From Paenibacillus oryzisoli (GTDB lineage Bacteria; Bacillota; Bacilli; Paenibacillales; NBRC-103111): DNA of 64,000 bases. Positions 27,454-35,154 of the stretch are shown in pieces. Where the stretch lies: positions 136,518 to 200,517 of the forward strand of contig NZ_LYPB01000091.1 in the NCBI RefSeq assembly GCF_001653565.1. The letters run 5' to 3'. A model generated the notes under the pieces. It was not told the origin of the DNA, searched no databases, and worked only from the letters and a program-made list of their open reading frames with translations. The position numbers and the translations under genes were made by a program. Positions within the stretch are counted from its first letter, which is position 1. Each line of letters begins with the position of its first letter.

Positions 27454-28701
27454 ATGAGTGAAGTTATTAACAAATCCAAGCTTGCCAAACAAGCTGCCCA
27501 AGCAATGGGCAATCTCTCAACTGAGCAAAAAAATACAGCCTTATTGCTGATGGCAGACGCCTTAATTACGGAACAACAAGCGATCATTGAAGCTAATAGC
27601 AAGGATCTGCAGCGTGGCAAAGAGCTAGGCACCAGCGCTTCACTGCTAGACCGTTTGGCGCTTAACGAAACGCGCATTGCGGCAATGGCCGAAGGCCTTC
27701 GTCAAATTGCTGAGCTGCCTGATCCAATTGGTGATATGCTCGAATCTTTCGATCGCCCTAATGGATTACGAATTCGTAAAATTCGTGTACCACTAGGCGT
27801 TATCGGTATTATCTATGAAGCGAGACCGAACGTGACGGTCGATGCTGCAGGTTTATGTCTCAAAACCGGCAATGCCGTTGTCCTGCGTGGCGGATCCTCT
27901 GCCCTGTTTTCGAATGAGAAAATTGTGGAAGTCCTGCATGCAGCTTTAGAGCGTTCGGACCTGCCGGCAGATGCCCTGCAATTAATCCTAAGCGCAGATC
28001 GCAGCTCCGTCGATGAAATGCTGAAACTGAATGGCCTCATTGACGTGCTAATTCCACGTGGCGGACACTCACTTATTCAAAATGTTGTCAATAACGCGTC
28101 CGTCCCAGTCATTGAAACAGGTGCAGGGGTGTGTCATACTTTTATAGATCAGAGTGCTCAACTTGATATGGCTGTTCGCATTGGGATTAATGCCAAAGCA
28201 CAGCGCCCATCTGTTTGTAATAGTATGGAAACGTTGCTCGTACATGAAGCGATTGCTGAGAAACATCTTGCTGCCATTGCTGAAGCATTCCAAGGGGTTA
28301 ACGTTGAGCTTAGAGGCGACGTGCGTTCCAGAGAACTGGTACCAAGCATGCTGGTCGCTGAACAAGCTGATTGGGGCACGGAGTACGGGGATTATATTTT
28401 AAACATCAAAGTTGTTAAGGATCTAGATGAGGCGCTAGCTCACATTCGTAACTACGGCACGATGCACTCGGAATGTATCGTAACAGAAGATGCTGCGAAT
28501 GCAGAGAAATTCTTGCAAGAAGTGGATGCTGCTGCTGTTTATCATAATGCTTCAACACGTTTTACCGATGGCTTTGAGTTTGGTTTCGGTGCCGAGATCG
28601 GTATCTCCACACAGAAGCTTCATGCACGTGGTCCTATGGGGCTGCCTGCGTTAACATCAACCAAATACCGCGTCTACGGAAGCGGACAAATACGCGAATA
28701 A
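27454..28701 (+). CDS. proA: Glutamate-5-semialdehyde dehydrogenase
   Basis: Reduces glutamyl-5-phosphate to the semialdehyde in proline synthesis. The 415-residue protein is an aldehyde-dehydrogenase-fold enzyme with IRVPLGVIGIIYEARPNVTVDAA, VLRGGSSA, the catalytic cysteine in QRPSVCNSMETLL and the terminal LTSTKYRVYGSGQIRE. AGGAGG lies 7 nt ahead of the ATG at 27454, which is preferred over an earlier in-frame codon inside proS. Part of the proline operon. Confidence 0.97.
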   Translation: MSEVINKSKLAKQAAQAMGNLSTEQKNTALLLMADALITEQQAIIEANSKDLQRGKELGTSASLLDRLALNETRIAAMAEGLRQIAELPDPIGDMLESFDRPNGLRIRKIRVPLGVIGIIYEARPNVTVDAAGLCLKTGNAVVLRGGSSALFSNEKIVEVLHAALERSDLPADALQLILSADRSSVDEMLKLNGLIDVLIPRGGHSLIQNVVNNASVPVIETGAGVCHTFIDQSAQLDMAVRIGINAKAQRPSVCNSMETLLVHEAIAEKHLAAIAEAFQGVNVELRGDVRSRELVPSMLVAEQADWGTEYGDYILNIKVVKDLDEALAHIRNYGTMHSECIVTEDAANAEKFLQEVDAAAVYHNASTRFTDGFEFGFGAEIGISTQKLHARGPMGLPALTSTKYRVYGSGQIRE

Positions 28702-28723
28702 ACCTTAGGAGGAGGAACAACGG

Positions 28724-29593
28724 ATGTCAATCATGTTATCGCAAATGAAAATTGTTTTTGTAGGCGCAGGCTCCATGGCTGAAGCTATCGTACGCGGACT
28801 TATTCAAACCAAAGTCGCGGACCCGCAAAATATTGCTATGATGAATCGCTCCAATCAGGATCGCTTGGCCTTCCTGTGTTCGGAGTATGGCGTTGAAGCC
28901 ACTTCCGATCAAGCGACGAAAAGCATATTAATTCAAGAAGCCGATATTGTTGTTCTCTGCATGAAACCGAAAGATGTGGAGTCTTCTTTTGCCGAACTTG
29001 GCCCGCTTTTGAACGAGCGACAGCTGTTAATTTCCGTCATTGCAGGCCTTTCCATCGAGAAGGCTGAAAGACTTCTGAAATCCAACTCGCCAATCGTTCG
29101 TACGATGCCAAATACGTCCTCCACCATCGGATTAGGCGCGACAGGAATGAGCTTCTCGTCTAAGGTTAATGATACATTCAAGCAGCTTGCCCTCCAAATG
29201 TTTGAAGCGGTCGGAACTGTTACGATTGTAGAAGAAGACAAACTTGAAATCCTCACTGGTATTTCCGGCAGTGGTCCTGCCTATGTGTATTACCTTATGG
29301 AAGCGATGATTAAAGCAGGCATCGAAGGCGGTCTATCCCCAGAAGATGCGAATCAACTAACTCTTCAAACGGTGCTCGGTGCCGCGCACATGGTGCACAA
29401 TACGAAGGAACACCCTGCGGAACTACGCCGCAAAGTGACGTCGCCTAACGGCGCTACACATGCTGCTATTCAAGCTTTGGATCGCTATCACTTCGACGAG
29501 GCTATTCACCAAGCTGTATTGCACTGTGCTGCTCGCACCAAAGAAATGGGCGAACTAATCGCGCCTAACAGTCCTGTAGGCAAATCGGTCTAA
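28724..29593 (+). CDS. proC: Pyrroline-5-carboxylate reductase
   Basis: Last step of proline synthesis, reducing pyrroline-5-carboxylate with NAD(P)H. The 289 residues carry the Rossmann motif IVFVGAGSMAEAIVRGL, the family phrase ISGSGPAYVYYLMEAM and TSPNGATHAAIQAL near the C-terminus. AGGAGGAGG precedes the ATG. It lies 22 bp after proA. No terminator follows before mtnW 54 bp downstream, so transcription may continue into the methionine-salvage genes. Confidence 0.96.
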   Translation: MSIMLSQMKIVFVGAGSMAEAIVRGLIQTKVADPQNIAMMNRSNQDRLAFLCSEYGVEATSDQATKSILIQEADIVVLCMKPKDVESSFAELGPLLNERQLLISVIAGLSIEKAERLLKSNSPIVRTMPNTSSTIGLGATGMSFSSKVNDTFKQLALQMFEAVGTVTIVEEDKLEILTGISGSGPAYVYYLMEAMIKAGIEGGLSPEDANQLTLQTVLGAAHMVHNTKEHPAELRRKVTSPNGATHAAIQALDRYHFDEAIHQAVLHCAARTKEMGELIAPNSPVGKSV

Positions 29594-29647
29594 TCTTTTT
29601 TCTCGACTATGATTTAAGATTCTAGTTAAAGCAGGTGAAGATGCATC

Positions 29648-30916
29648 ATGAGTTCATATTGTTTAGCAACGTATCGGAGTTTCGATGAGAAAGCCGATTT
29701 TCATAAAAAAGCAACAGGCATCGCAGTTGGCCTTACTGTTGGCAGTTGGACGGAGCTGCCTGAGGCTCAGAAAGCTTCGATGGAGAAGCATTTGGGTAAG
29801 GTTGTTTCCGTTGAAGTCCACGAGCCTGGGGCAGATGAACCTATTTCGGGCCGCTATGCGGATATTACGATCGCTTATCCCGATGTGAACTATAGCCGCG
29901 ATATCCCCGCGTTGTTAGTGACGGTATTCGGCAAGCTTTCTATGGATGGCAAAATCAAGCTGATCGACCTTGCCTTCTCTTCTGATTTCTTAGCTGGGTT
30001 CCCGGGTCCGAAATTTGGTATGCAAGGCGTTCGCAATCTCCTTGGCGTACATAACCGTCCCCTGCTCATGAGCATTTTCAAATCCGTTGTCGGGTATGAA
30101 TTGCCTGCATTGCGTGAACAGTTTTACTTACAGGCTGCTGGTGGCGTTGATCTGATCAAGGACGATGAGATTTTATTCGAAAATCCTTTAACACCTATGG
30201 AAAAACGCATTGCGATTTGTCTTGAAGCAGCTGAGCAAGCCACGAAGGAGACGGGCCAGAAGCTGCTCTATGCTGTAAACTTGACCGGTTCAACGTCTAA
30301 ACTTGCTTCCCAAGCGAAGAAAGCCATTGCGGAAGGGGCCAATGCCTTGTTATTTAACGTGTTGGCATACGGCTTCGATGTGCTGCATGAATTAAGCGCA
30401 GACCCGGAAATCAACATTCCGATCATGGCACATCCTGCTATGGCTGGTGCTATGTATCCATCGCCACACTACGGCATCTCGCCTTCCGTCCTCTTGGGCA
30501 AATTAATGCGCCTTGCGGGTGCCGATTTGGTGTTATTCCCTTCTCCTTATGGCTCCGTTGTTATGCCGAAGGAAGAGAATTTGGCCATTAAGCATGTGTT
30601 ATTAACGCAGGATTTACGTAAAGATTACACGTATCAGGCTCCGTCTGATGTAAAATTAACATTAGCTCCTAGCTTCCCGGTCCCTTCCGCGGGTATCCAT
30701 CCTGGTCTAGTGCCACTCATCTTACGTGATTTCGGTCAGGATGTTATCGTGAACGCAGGCGGCGGTATCCACGGTCACCCGATGGGAACGATTGCTGGTG
30801 GACATGCGTTCCGTCAAGCAATCGATGCAACTTTACAAGGCATGACATTGCGTGAATACGCCCTATCACATCCAGAGCTACAATCAGCTATTGACACATG
30901 GGGGATTAGAGAATGA
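29648..30916 (+). CDS. mtnW: RuBisCO-like DK-MTP-1-P enolase
   Basis: Enolises 2,3-diketo-5-methylthiopentyl-1-phosphate in methionine salvage. The 422-residue product has the RuBisCO large-chain fold (form IV): GKFGMQGVRNLLGV, then GGVDLIKDDEIL holding the lysine, Asp and Glu that correspond to the carbamylated metal site, and GGGIHGHPMGTIAGG near the phosphate site. The loop-6 lysine of true RuBisCO is not seen, in line with a non-fixing enzyme. It overlaps mtnX by 4 bp. No S-box leader fits in the 54 bp upstream. Confidence 0.95.
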   Translation: MSSYCLATYRSFDEKADFHKKATGIAVGLTVGSWTELPEAQKASMEKHLGKVVSVEVHEPGADEPISGRYADITIAYPDVNYSRDIPALLVTVFGKLSMDGKIKLIDLAFSSDFLAGFPGPKFGMQGVRNLLGVHNRPLLMSIFKSVVGYELPALREQFYLQAAGGVDLIKDDEILFENPLTPMEKRIAICLEAAEQATKETGQKLLYAVNLTGSTSKLASQAKKAIAEGANALLFNVLAYGFDVLHELSADPEINIPIMAHPAMAGAMYPSPHYGISPSVLLGKLMRLAGADLVLFPSPYGSVVMPKEENLAIKHVLLTQDLRKDYTYQAPSDVKLTLAPSFPVPSAGIHPGLVPLILRDFGQDVIVNAGGGIHGHPMGTIAGGHAFRQAIDATLQGMTLREYALSHPELQSAIDTWGIRE

Positions 30917-31575
30917 GCAAGGAACGCATTATCTTTTGTGACTTTGACGGTACGATCACCGTTAACGATAACATTGTAGCCATTATGAAGCATTTCAATC
31001 CAGAGGGTTGGGAAGGCATCGTTGAGAGGATTGTGACACAACAAATCTCCATTCGTGAAGGCGTTGGGGCGATGTTTGCCCTCCTCCCTACTTCTCGCAA
31101 AGCGGAGATTGTCGATTATGCGATTAACAACGCGACGATCCGTGAAGGCTTTGAAGAATTTGTCTCTTACTGCAAGGAGCAAGGAATTACCCTTTTGATT
31201 ACAAGCGGGGGCATCGATTTCTTTATATATCCACTGCTTCGCGCGTTTGCTATTCCTGAGGATCATATTTATTGCAATGCTAGCTCATTCGAAGGGGAAA
31301 CCATTGAGATTCTATGGCCGAATCCGTGCGATGCACATTGTACAACCGACTGCGGCATGTGCAAAACAAGCATCATTCGTTCCTACGATCCCGAGCGTTA
31401 TGAACGCATTATAATCGGAGACAGCATTACTGACTTTGAAGGAGCAAAGCTAGTGGATACGATCTTTGCTAGATCGCATCTTATTGATCGTTGTGAACAA
31501 CTTGGCTACGCCTACCACCCCTTCGAATCTTTCTTCGACATCATTAAGCAATTGGAGGCTGAACCCGTCAAATGA
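30913..31575 (+). CDS. mtnX: HK-MTPenyl-1-P phosphatase
   Basis: A HAD-family phosphatase that dephosphorylates the enol product of MtnW to yield the acireductone. Motif I is IIFCDFDGTITVND, motif II is in LLITSGG, and motif III/IV is IIGDSITDFEGAK. Two cysteine pairs (DAHCTTDCGMCKTS) match the MtnX family. The 220-residue length is normal. The ATG overlaps the mtnW stop and its own stop overlaps the mtnB start, so the three genes are translationally coupled. Confidence 0.95.
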   Translation: MSKERIIFCDFDGTITVNDNIVAIMKHFNPEGWEGIVERIVTQQISIREGVGAMFALLPTSRKAEIVDYAINNATIREGFEEFVSYCKEQGITLLITSGGIDFFIYPLLRAFAIPEDHIYCNASSFEGETIEILWPNPCDAHCTTDCGMCKTSIIRSYDPERYERIIIGDSITDFEGAKLVDTIFARSHLIDRCEQLGYAYHPFESFFDIIKQLEAEPVK

Positions 31576-32207
31576 GTATTTTACTAGAAGAAAAACAGCG
31601 TGCTTTCGCTGAATTGCGTGACATCAAAACAAATCTAGCAGCGCGCGGATGGTTTCCAGCGACAAGCGGTAATTTATCTGTCCGTGTTGGCGGCTTTGAA
31701 CCGAACGCTTTCACCTTCGCTATTACGTCTAGCGGAAGAGATAAATCCATTCAAACTCCTGAGGATTTCCTTCTCGTCAATGAGAAAGGCTTGCCGATAG
31801 AAGCTACTAGCCTTAAGCCATCTGCGGAAACCTTGATCCATAGTGAGATTTATCGTTTAACAGGCGCTGGCGCCATTTTCCACGTGCACACGATTTATAA
31901 CAATCTAGCATCTGAACTATACGCTGAACGCGGAAGCATACCCGTTGATGGCGTTGAACTCATCAAAGCGTTCAATATTTGGGATGAAGAAGCTCAAATT
32001 GAGATTCCTATCTTGCCAAACTATGCAGAGATCCCGCGCATTGCTGAGCTTGTCGAAGGTGCAATCGTGCCACGTATTCCTGGTATCGTGCTTCGCAAGC
32101 ATGGGATCTACGCTTGGGGCGCGAATGCTTTTGAGGCCAAACGGCATCTTGAGGCATTCGAATTCCTATTCGAATATGTGTACCGCTTGCATGTAATGAA
32201 GAAGTAA
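31572..32207 (+). CDS. mtnB: Methylthioribulose-1-phosphate dehydratase
   Basis: A class II aldolase-fold zinc enzyme that dehydrates methylthioribulose-1-phosphate to the MtnW substrate. The 211 residues show GWFPATSGNLSVRV, TSSGRDKS, the zinc histidines in IFHVHTIYNN and LRKHGIYAWG, and the active-site acidic region SAETLIHSEIY. It ends the mtn run. In B. subtilis mtnD, the acireductone dioxygenase, follows; here a gene-free region follows instead and no mtnD was found in the window. Upstream enzymes MtnK and MtnA are also absent from this window. Confidence 0.95.
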   Translation: MSILLEEKQRAFAELRDIKTNLAARGWFPATSGNLSVRVGGFEPNAFTFAITSSGRDKSIQTPEDFLLVNEKGLPIEATSLKPSAETLIHSEIYRLTGAGAIFHVHTIYNNLASELYAERGSIPVDGVELIKAFNIWDEEAQIEIPILPNYAEIPRIAELVEGAIVPRIPGIVLRKHGIYAWGANAFEAKRHLEAFEFLFEYVYRLHVMKK

Positions 32208-32270
32208 TTTTATCCACGTGCAACTGGGGACTTCCTAGTGTGCAATTAAGGGAATCTCCCAATTATATCT

Positions 32271-32361
32271 AGTTGTGGAACGTCAGTACGCTATTTTGTT
32301 ATTTCGAGTGCGTTACTTGCACTCGTTGCGAAATAGAGAAACCACGTTCCGCAACTTTTTT
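32271..32361 (+). terminator. Branched hairpin, probable terminator of the pro-mtn unit
   Basis: A 13-bp outer stem (AGTTGTGGAACGT at 32271-32283 with ACGTTCCGCAACT at 32344-32356) encloses an inner TATTTCG/CGAAATA and GAGTGC/GCACTC stem and is followed by six T residues. It is far larger than a simple terminator. Confidence 0.65.
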
Positions 32362-32365
32362 ATTT

Positions 32366-32387
32366 CGCTATTTGAGCTCAAATAGCG
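32366..32387. repeat. Perfect 22-bp palindrome
   Basis: The bases 32366-32387 read the same on both strands, centred on GAGCTC with arms CGCTATTT/AAATAGCG. It abuts the branched hairpin and repeats its TATTTCG-type vocabulary. Confidence 0.85.
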
Positions 32388-32524
32388 TCCTCTCATTCCT
32401 TAACTGCTTTGTGTGAGAGTATTGGGCCAGTCTGAGGTTCGGAGTTAGGTAGTGGGATTCGCCAGGTGGTGGTCGAGGTAATGGTGAATGTTTTGAAGAG
32501 CGGTATGCGGTTTAGTAGTCGGAA

Positions 32525-32608
32525 GCAGTTGCAGTTACAGTGGCAGTTACAGTAGCAGTTACAGTAGCAGTGGGAGTTGCAGCGGGAGTTACAGTAGCGG
32601 TTGCGGTG
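32525..32608. repeat. Hexamer/12-bp minisatellite (GCAGTT ACAGTA)
   Basis: About 14 six-base units, mostly GCAGTT, ACAGTA or close variants, run in tandem for 84 bp. Read on the minus strand they would encode a Thr/Ala/Val/Pro-rich stretch like that of cell-surface linkers, though no gene is recognisable. Confidence 0.85.
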
Positions 32609-32655
32609 AAGGGGATTAAGTTACGGATACGGTTGGGGCAAATAACACCTTTATT

Positions 32656-32757
32656 GTTCTTCAATGGAGTGAATGTATTTGCAAAAGTGCAAATAGGCAC
32701 TTATTTTTTGCTCTTCAATGGATTTTATTGCGCAAAAGTGCGAAAAGGCACTTTTTT
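32656..32757 (+). repeat. Two tandem repeats each carrying a terminator-like hairpin
   Basis: TCTTCAATGGA recurs at a 54-bp interval and GCAAAAGTGC at a 51-bp interval. Each copy contains AAGTGC-loop-GCACTT followed by a T-run, the shape of an intrinsic terminator on the plus strand. A third, different hairpin (AAAAAGG/CCTTTTT) follows near 32,790-32,810. Confidence 0.75.
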
Positions 32758-33024
32758 ATGCTGAAATAAGGAGAAATCAGCTTGTAGAGCCAAAAAGGTT
32801 GCCTTTTTGCATCCATTTCTTCTTTTACGCTCGATTAGTGAACCAAAAGATGCCTTTTCGCATTTTTGGCGGGGGCGGGCACTGGGGTTCGGATGCCAGG
32901 GCCGGCAGGTGCTGGTACAGGTGCTGGCGGTGCAGGAGTGGGAGCAAGCGCAGGCGCGGGAATGAGCACGGCTAAGGATCCGGTTCTAGTAGGTATACAC
33001 ACACCCTCTCCAATCGAACGACAG

Positions 33025-33064
33025 AAAAGCCCATTTTCCTCCTTTACGGAGTAAAAATGGGCTT
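33025..33064 (-). terminator. Terminator after dnaD
   Basis: On the minus strand AAGCCCATTTTTACTCC pairs with GGAGGAAAATGGGCTT around GTAAA, followed by a short T-run, directly after the dnaD stop. Confidence 0.85.
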
Positions 33065-33068
33065 CATC

Positions 33069-33755
33069 TTACCGCGACTGCCTAAACCGCTGCGAATATT
33101 CCTTCGCTTGATCCACTGTGGAGACGCGATTGCGACTCCAATCCAGTAAAATCCGATCAATATACCGGAAATGGACTTTCCCGGCAAACACTGCTTCCTT
33201 CAAAGCGGTCATGATCAGCTCTTCTTTGTACATATCTTTGTCCAACCAATTGCTAATCGTTTCCAGCTCCATTGGCGTTAGAGGTCTTGCGAATTCATTT
33301 TCGATCGTAGTATAAATATTCTTAACTCGATCATCGCTAGGCGCTTGCGTACTGGTCGCCAACTCTGCTAACTCTCTTAGCTGCTGCTCAGCCACATGTT
33401 TGGCTAACTTCTTATAGAGCGGCGTTAGATTGTACTGCTCACTTCGAAATCCAGTTGTTTCGTGGGTATCCTCATCGATCGCGATAAACTTTTCCCGAAT
33501 CAGCTTCTGCACACTGGCTATAACGACATCTTGTGAAGCTGACATCCGTTCCTGAATTTCATCAAGCGTCGGGAATGTGTTCCCTTCCTTTTCAACAAAG
33601 GAAATGAAATGTATCAGTGTCATGACATCAACTTCACTCAAAAGCAGTGCGCGATAATGCTTGAGTAATAAACTCGGTACCGCGACACTCCCCTCCAGAA
33701 AGCTGTTCAACAGAATTGCTTCGACTTTCATCTGTGTATTCGATTGCGTACTCAT
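33069..33755 (-). CDS. dnaD: Primosome protein DnaD
   Basis: Helps load the replicative helicase at origins and restart forks in low-GC Gram-positives. The 228-residue protein has an N-terminal winged-helix domain (about 15-105, VPSLLLKHYRALLLSEVDVMTLIHFISF) and a C-terminal DnaD/DnaB2 domain (about 135-215) with the YxxxIxxxW motif as YIDRILLDW. It follows asnS on the same strand by 38 bp, the order known in B. subtilis, where nth comes next. Confidence 0.95.
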   Translation of the reverse strand: MSTQSNTQMKVEAILLNSFLEGSVAVPSLLLKHYRALLLSEVDVMTLIHFISFVEKEGNTFPTLDEIQERMSASQDVVIASVQKLIREKFIAIDEDTHETTGFRSEQYNLTPLYKKLAKHVAEQQLRELAELATSTQAPSDDRVKNIYTTIENEFARPLTPMELETISNWLDKDMYKEELIMTALKEAVFAGKVHFRYIDRILLDWSRNRVSTVDQAKEYSQRFRQSR

Positions 33756-33793
33756 ACGTCTCTCCCCTTTCTCCCCATGGACAATCCCATTAT

Positions 33794-35083
33794 TTAAGGG
33801 TATAGACGGTATAACAAGCGTGGGAATGGAATCGTTTCACGCACATGATCCAAACCACATATCCAAGCCACCGTACGTTCTAGGCCTAATCCAAAGCCAG
33901 AATGCGGCACAGTTCCATATTTGCGAAGATCCAAGTACCATTGATACGCCTCTTGCGAAAGCTCATGTTCCTTGAAACGCTGCTCCATAAGTTCCGGGTC
34001 ATCAATACGTTGACTTCCCCCAATAATCTCACCATAGCCCTCTGGGGCAATCATATCGGCACATAGAACGACTTCTGGACGACTAGGATCTGGTTTCATA
34101 TAAAAAGCCTTAATCTCCGTTGGCCAGTGGGTGATAAACACAGGCGTTTCGTATTGAGCGGCAATCGCTGTCTCATGTGGAGCTCCGAAATCTTCTCCCC
34201 ATGCGAATTCATGCCCATTCTTTTGCAAATAGTCGACAGCCTCATCGTAAGTGATACGAGGGAAACTGCCTTTAATTTTCTCCAATTTGGAAGTATCCCG
34301 CTCCAACGTTTCAAGCTCAGCTTGACAGTTCTGCAGCACGGTTTGCACGATATGGGATACGAATTGTTCCTGCACTTCAAGGTTTTCAACATGATCTACG
34401 AACGCCATCTCTGGCTCAATCATCCAGAACTCGATGAGGTGACGGCGTGTCTTCGATTTCTCTGCACGGAAGGTAGGACCGAAGGAATATACGCGGCCTA
34501 GTGCCATCGCTGCTGCTTCCATGTACAACTGCCCGCTCTGTGTCAAAAAGGCATCCTCATCAAAATATTTCGTATGAAACAAGTTCGTCGTACCCTCACA
34601 AGAAGATGGCGTCAATATAGGTGGATCCACCAAATGAAACCCTCTGTCATTGAAGAATCCTTGAACCGCTTTGATAATTTCTGCACGAATCACAAGCACT
34701 GCACGCTGACGGGGGCTCCGAATCCACAGATGGCGATTGTCCATAAGAAAATCTACGCCATGCTCTTTCGGTGTAATCGGATACTCTTCCGTAATTTGAA
34801 TGATTTCTACGCCAGTCACATCGAGCTCGAAACCGCCTTTGGAACGTGTGTCTTCTTTTACTTTCCCCGTTATGTATAAAGAGCTTTCTTGGGTGAGCTT
34901 CGATGCTGCTTCCCATGCTTCTTCACTCACTTCACTTTTGACAACAACACCTTGTATATAGCCTGAACCGTCACGCAGCTGCAAAAACTGAATTTTACCA
35001 CTTGAACGTTTCTTGTTTAGCCAACAGCCAATGGTTACGGATTCGCCGACATGATGTTTAACTTCACCTATTGTACTTTTCAT
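33794..35083 (-). CDS. asnS: Asparaginyl-tRNA synthetase
   Basis: Charges tRNA-Asn. The 429-residue class IIb enzyme has an OB-fold anticodon domain (about 1-110, VTIGCWLNKKRSSGKIQFLQLRDGSG), motif 2 FGPTFRAEKSKTRRHLIEFWMIEPEM and motif 3 HSGFGLGLERTVAWICGLDHVRETIPFPR. The absence of an Asp-specific motif set and the match to AsnRS phrases support asparagine over aspartate. AAGGATATCC precedes the ATG. aspB and ypmB adjoin asnS in B. subtilis; aspB is missing here. No T-box fits in the 71 bp upstream. Confidence 0.95.
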   Translation of the reverse strand: MKSTIGEVKHHVGESVTIGCWLNKKRSSGKIQFLQLRDGSGYIQGVVVKSEVSEEAWEAASKLTQESSLYITGKVKEDTRSKGGFELDVTGVEIIQITEEYPITPKEHGVDFLMDNRHLWIRSPRQRAVLVIRAEIIKAVQGFFNDRGFHLVDPPILTPSSCEGTTNLFHTKYFDEDAFLTQSGQLYMEAAAMALGRVYSFGPTFRAEKSKTRRHLIEFWMIEPEMAFVDHVENLEVQEQFVSHIVQTVLQNCQAELETLERDTSKLEKIKGSFPRITYDEAVDYLQKNGHEFAWGEDFGAPHETAIAAQYETPVFITHWPTEIKAFYMKPDPSRPEVVLCADMIAPEGYGEIIGGSQRIDDPELMEQRFKEHELSQEAYQWYLDLRKYGTVPHSGFGLGLERTVAWICGLDHVRETIPFPRLLYRLYP

Positions 35084-35154
35084 ATGGATATCCTTCCTCC
35101 CTAGAACTGAAGATCATTACTATTGTACACTATTTTATAAATTCCACGAAAATG

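Larger units (their letters stand above)
32208..33068. other. Gene-free repeat mosaic between mtnB and dnaD
   Basis: This 860-bp gap between converging genes holds, in order, a branched hairpin and palindrome, a hexamer minisatellite, two tandem hairpin-bearing repeats, a Gly/Ala-codon-like GC-rich tract and the dnaD terminator. The short open frames in it (for example 32,866-33,054 plus and 32,512-32,700 minus) lack ribosome sites and are low-complexity, so I do not call genes. It lies at the dnaD side of a break in gene order relative to B. subtilis. Confidence 0.8.

Noticed and set aside
32866..33054. Gly/Ala-rich plus-strand frame before the dnaD terminator
   Set aside because: Low complexity, no ribosome site, and it runs through the dnaD terminator.
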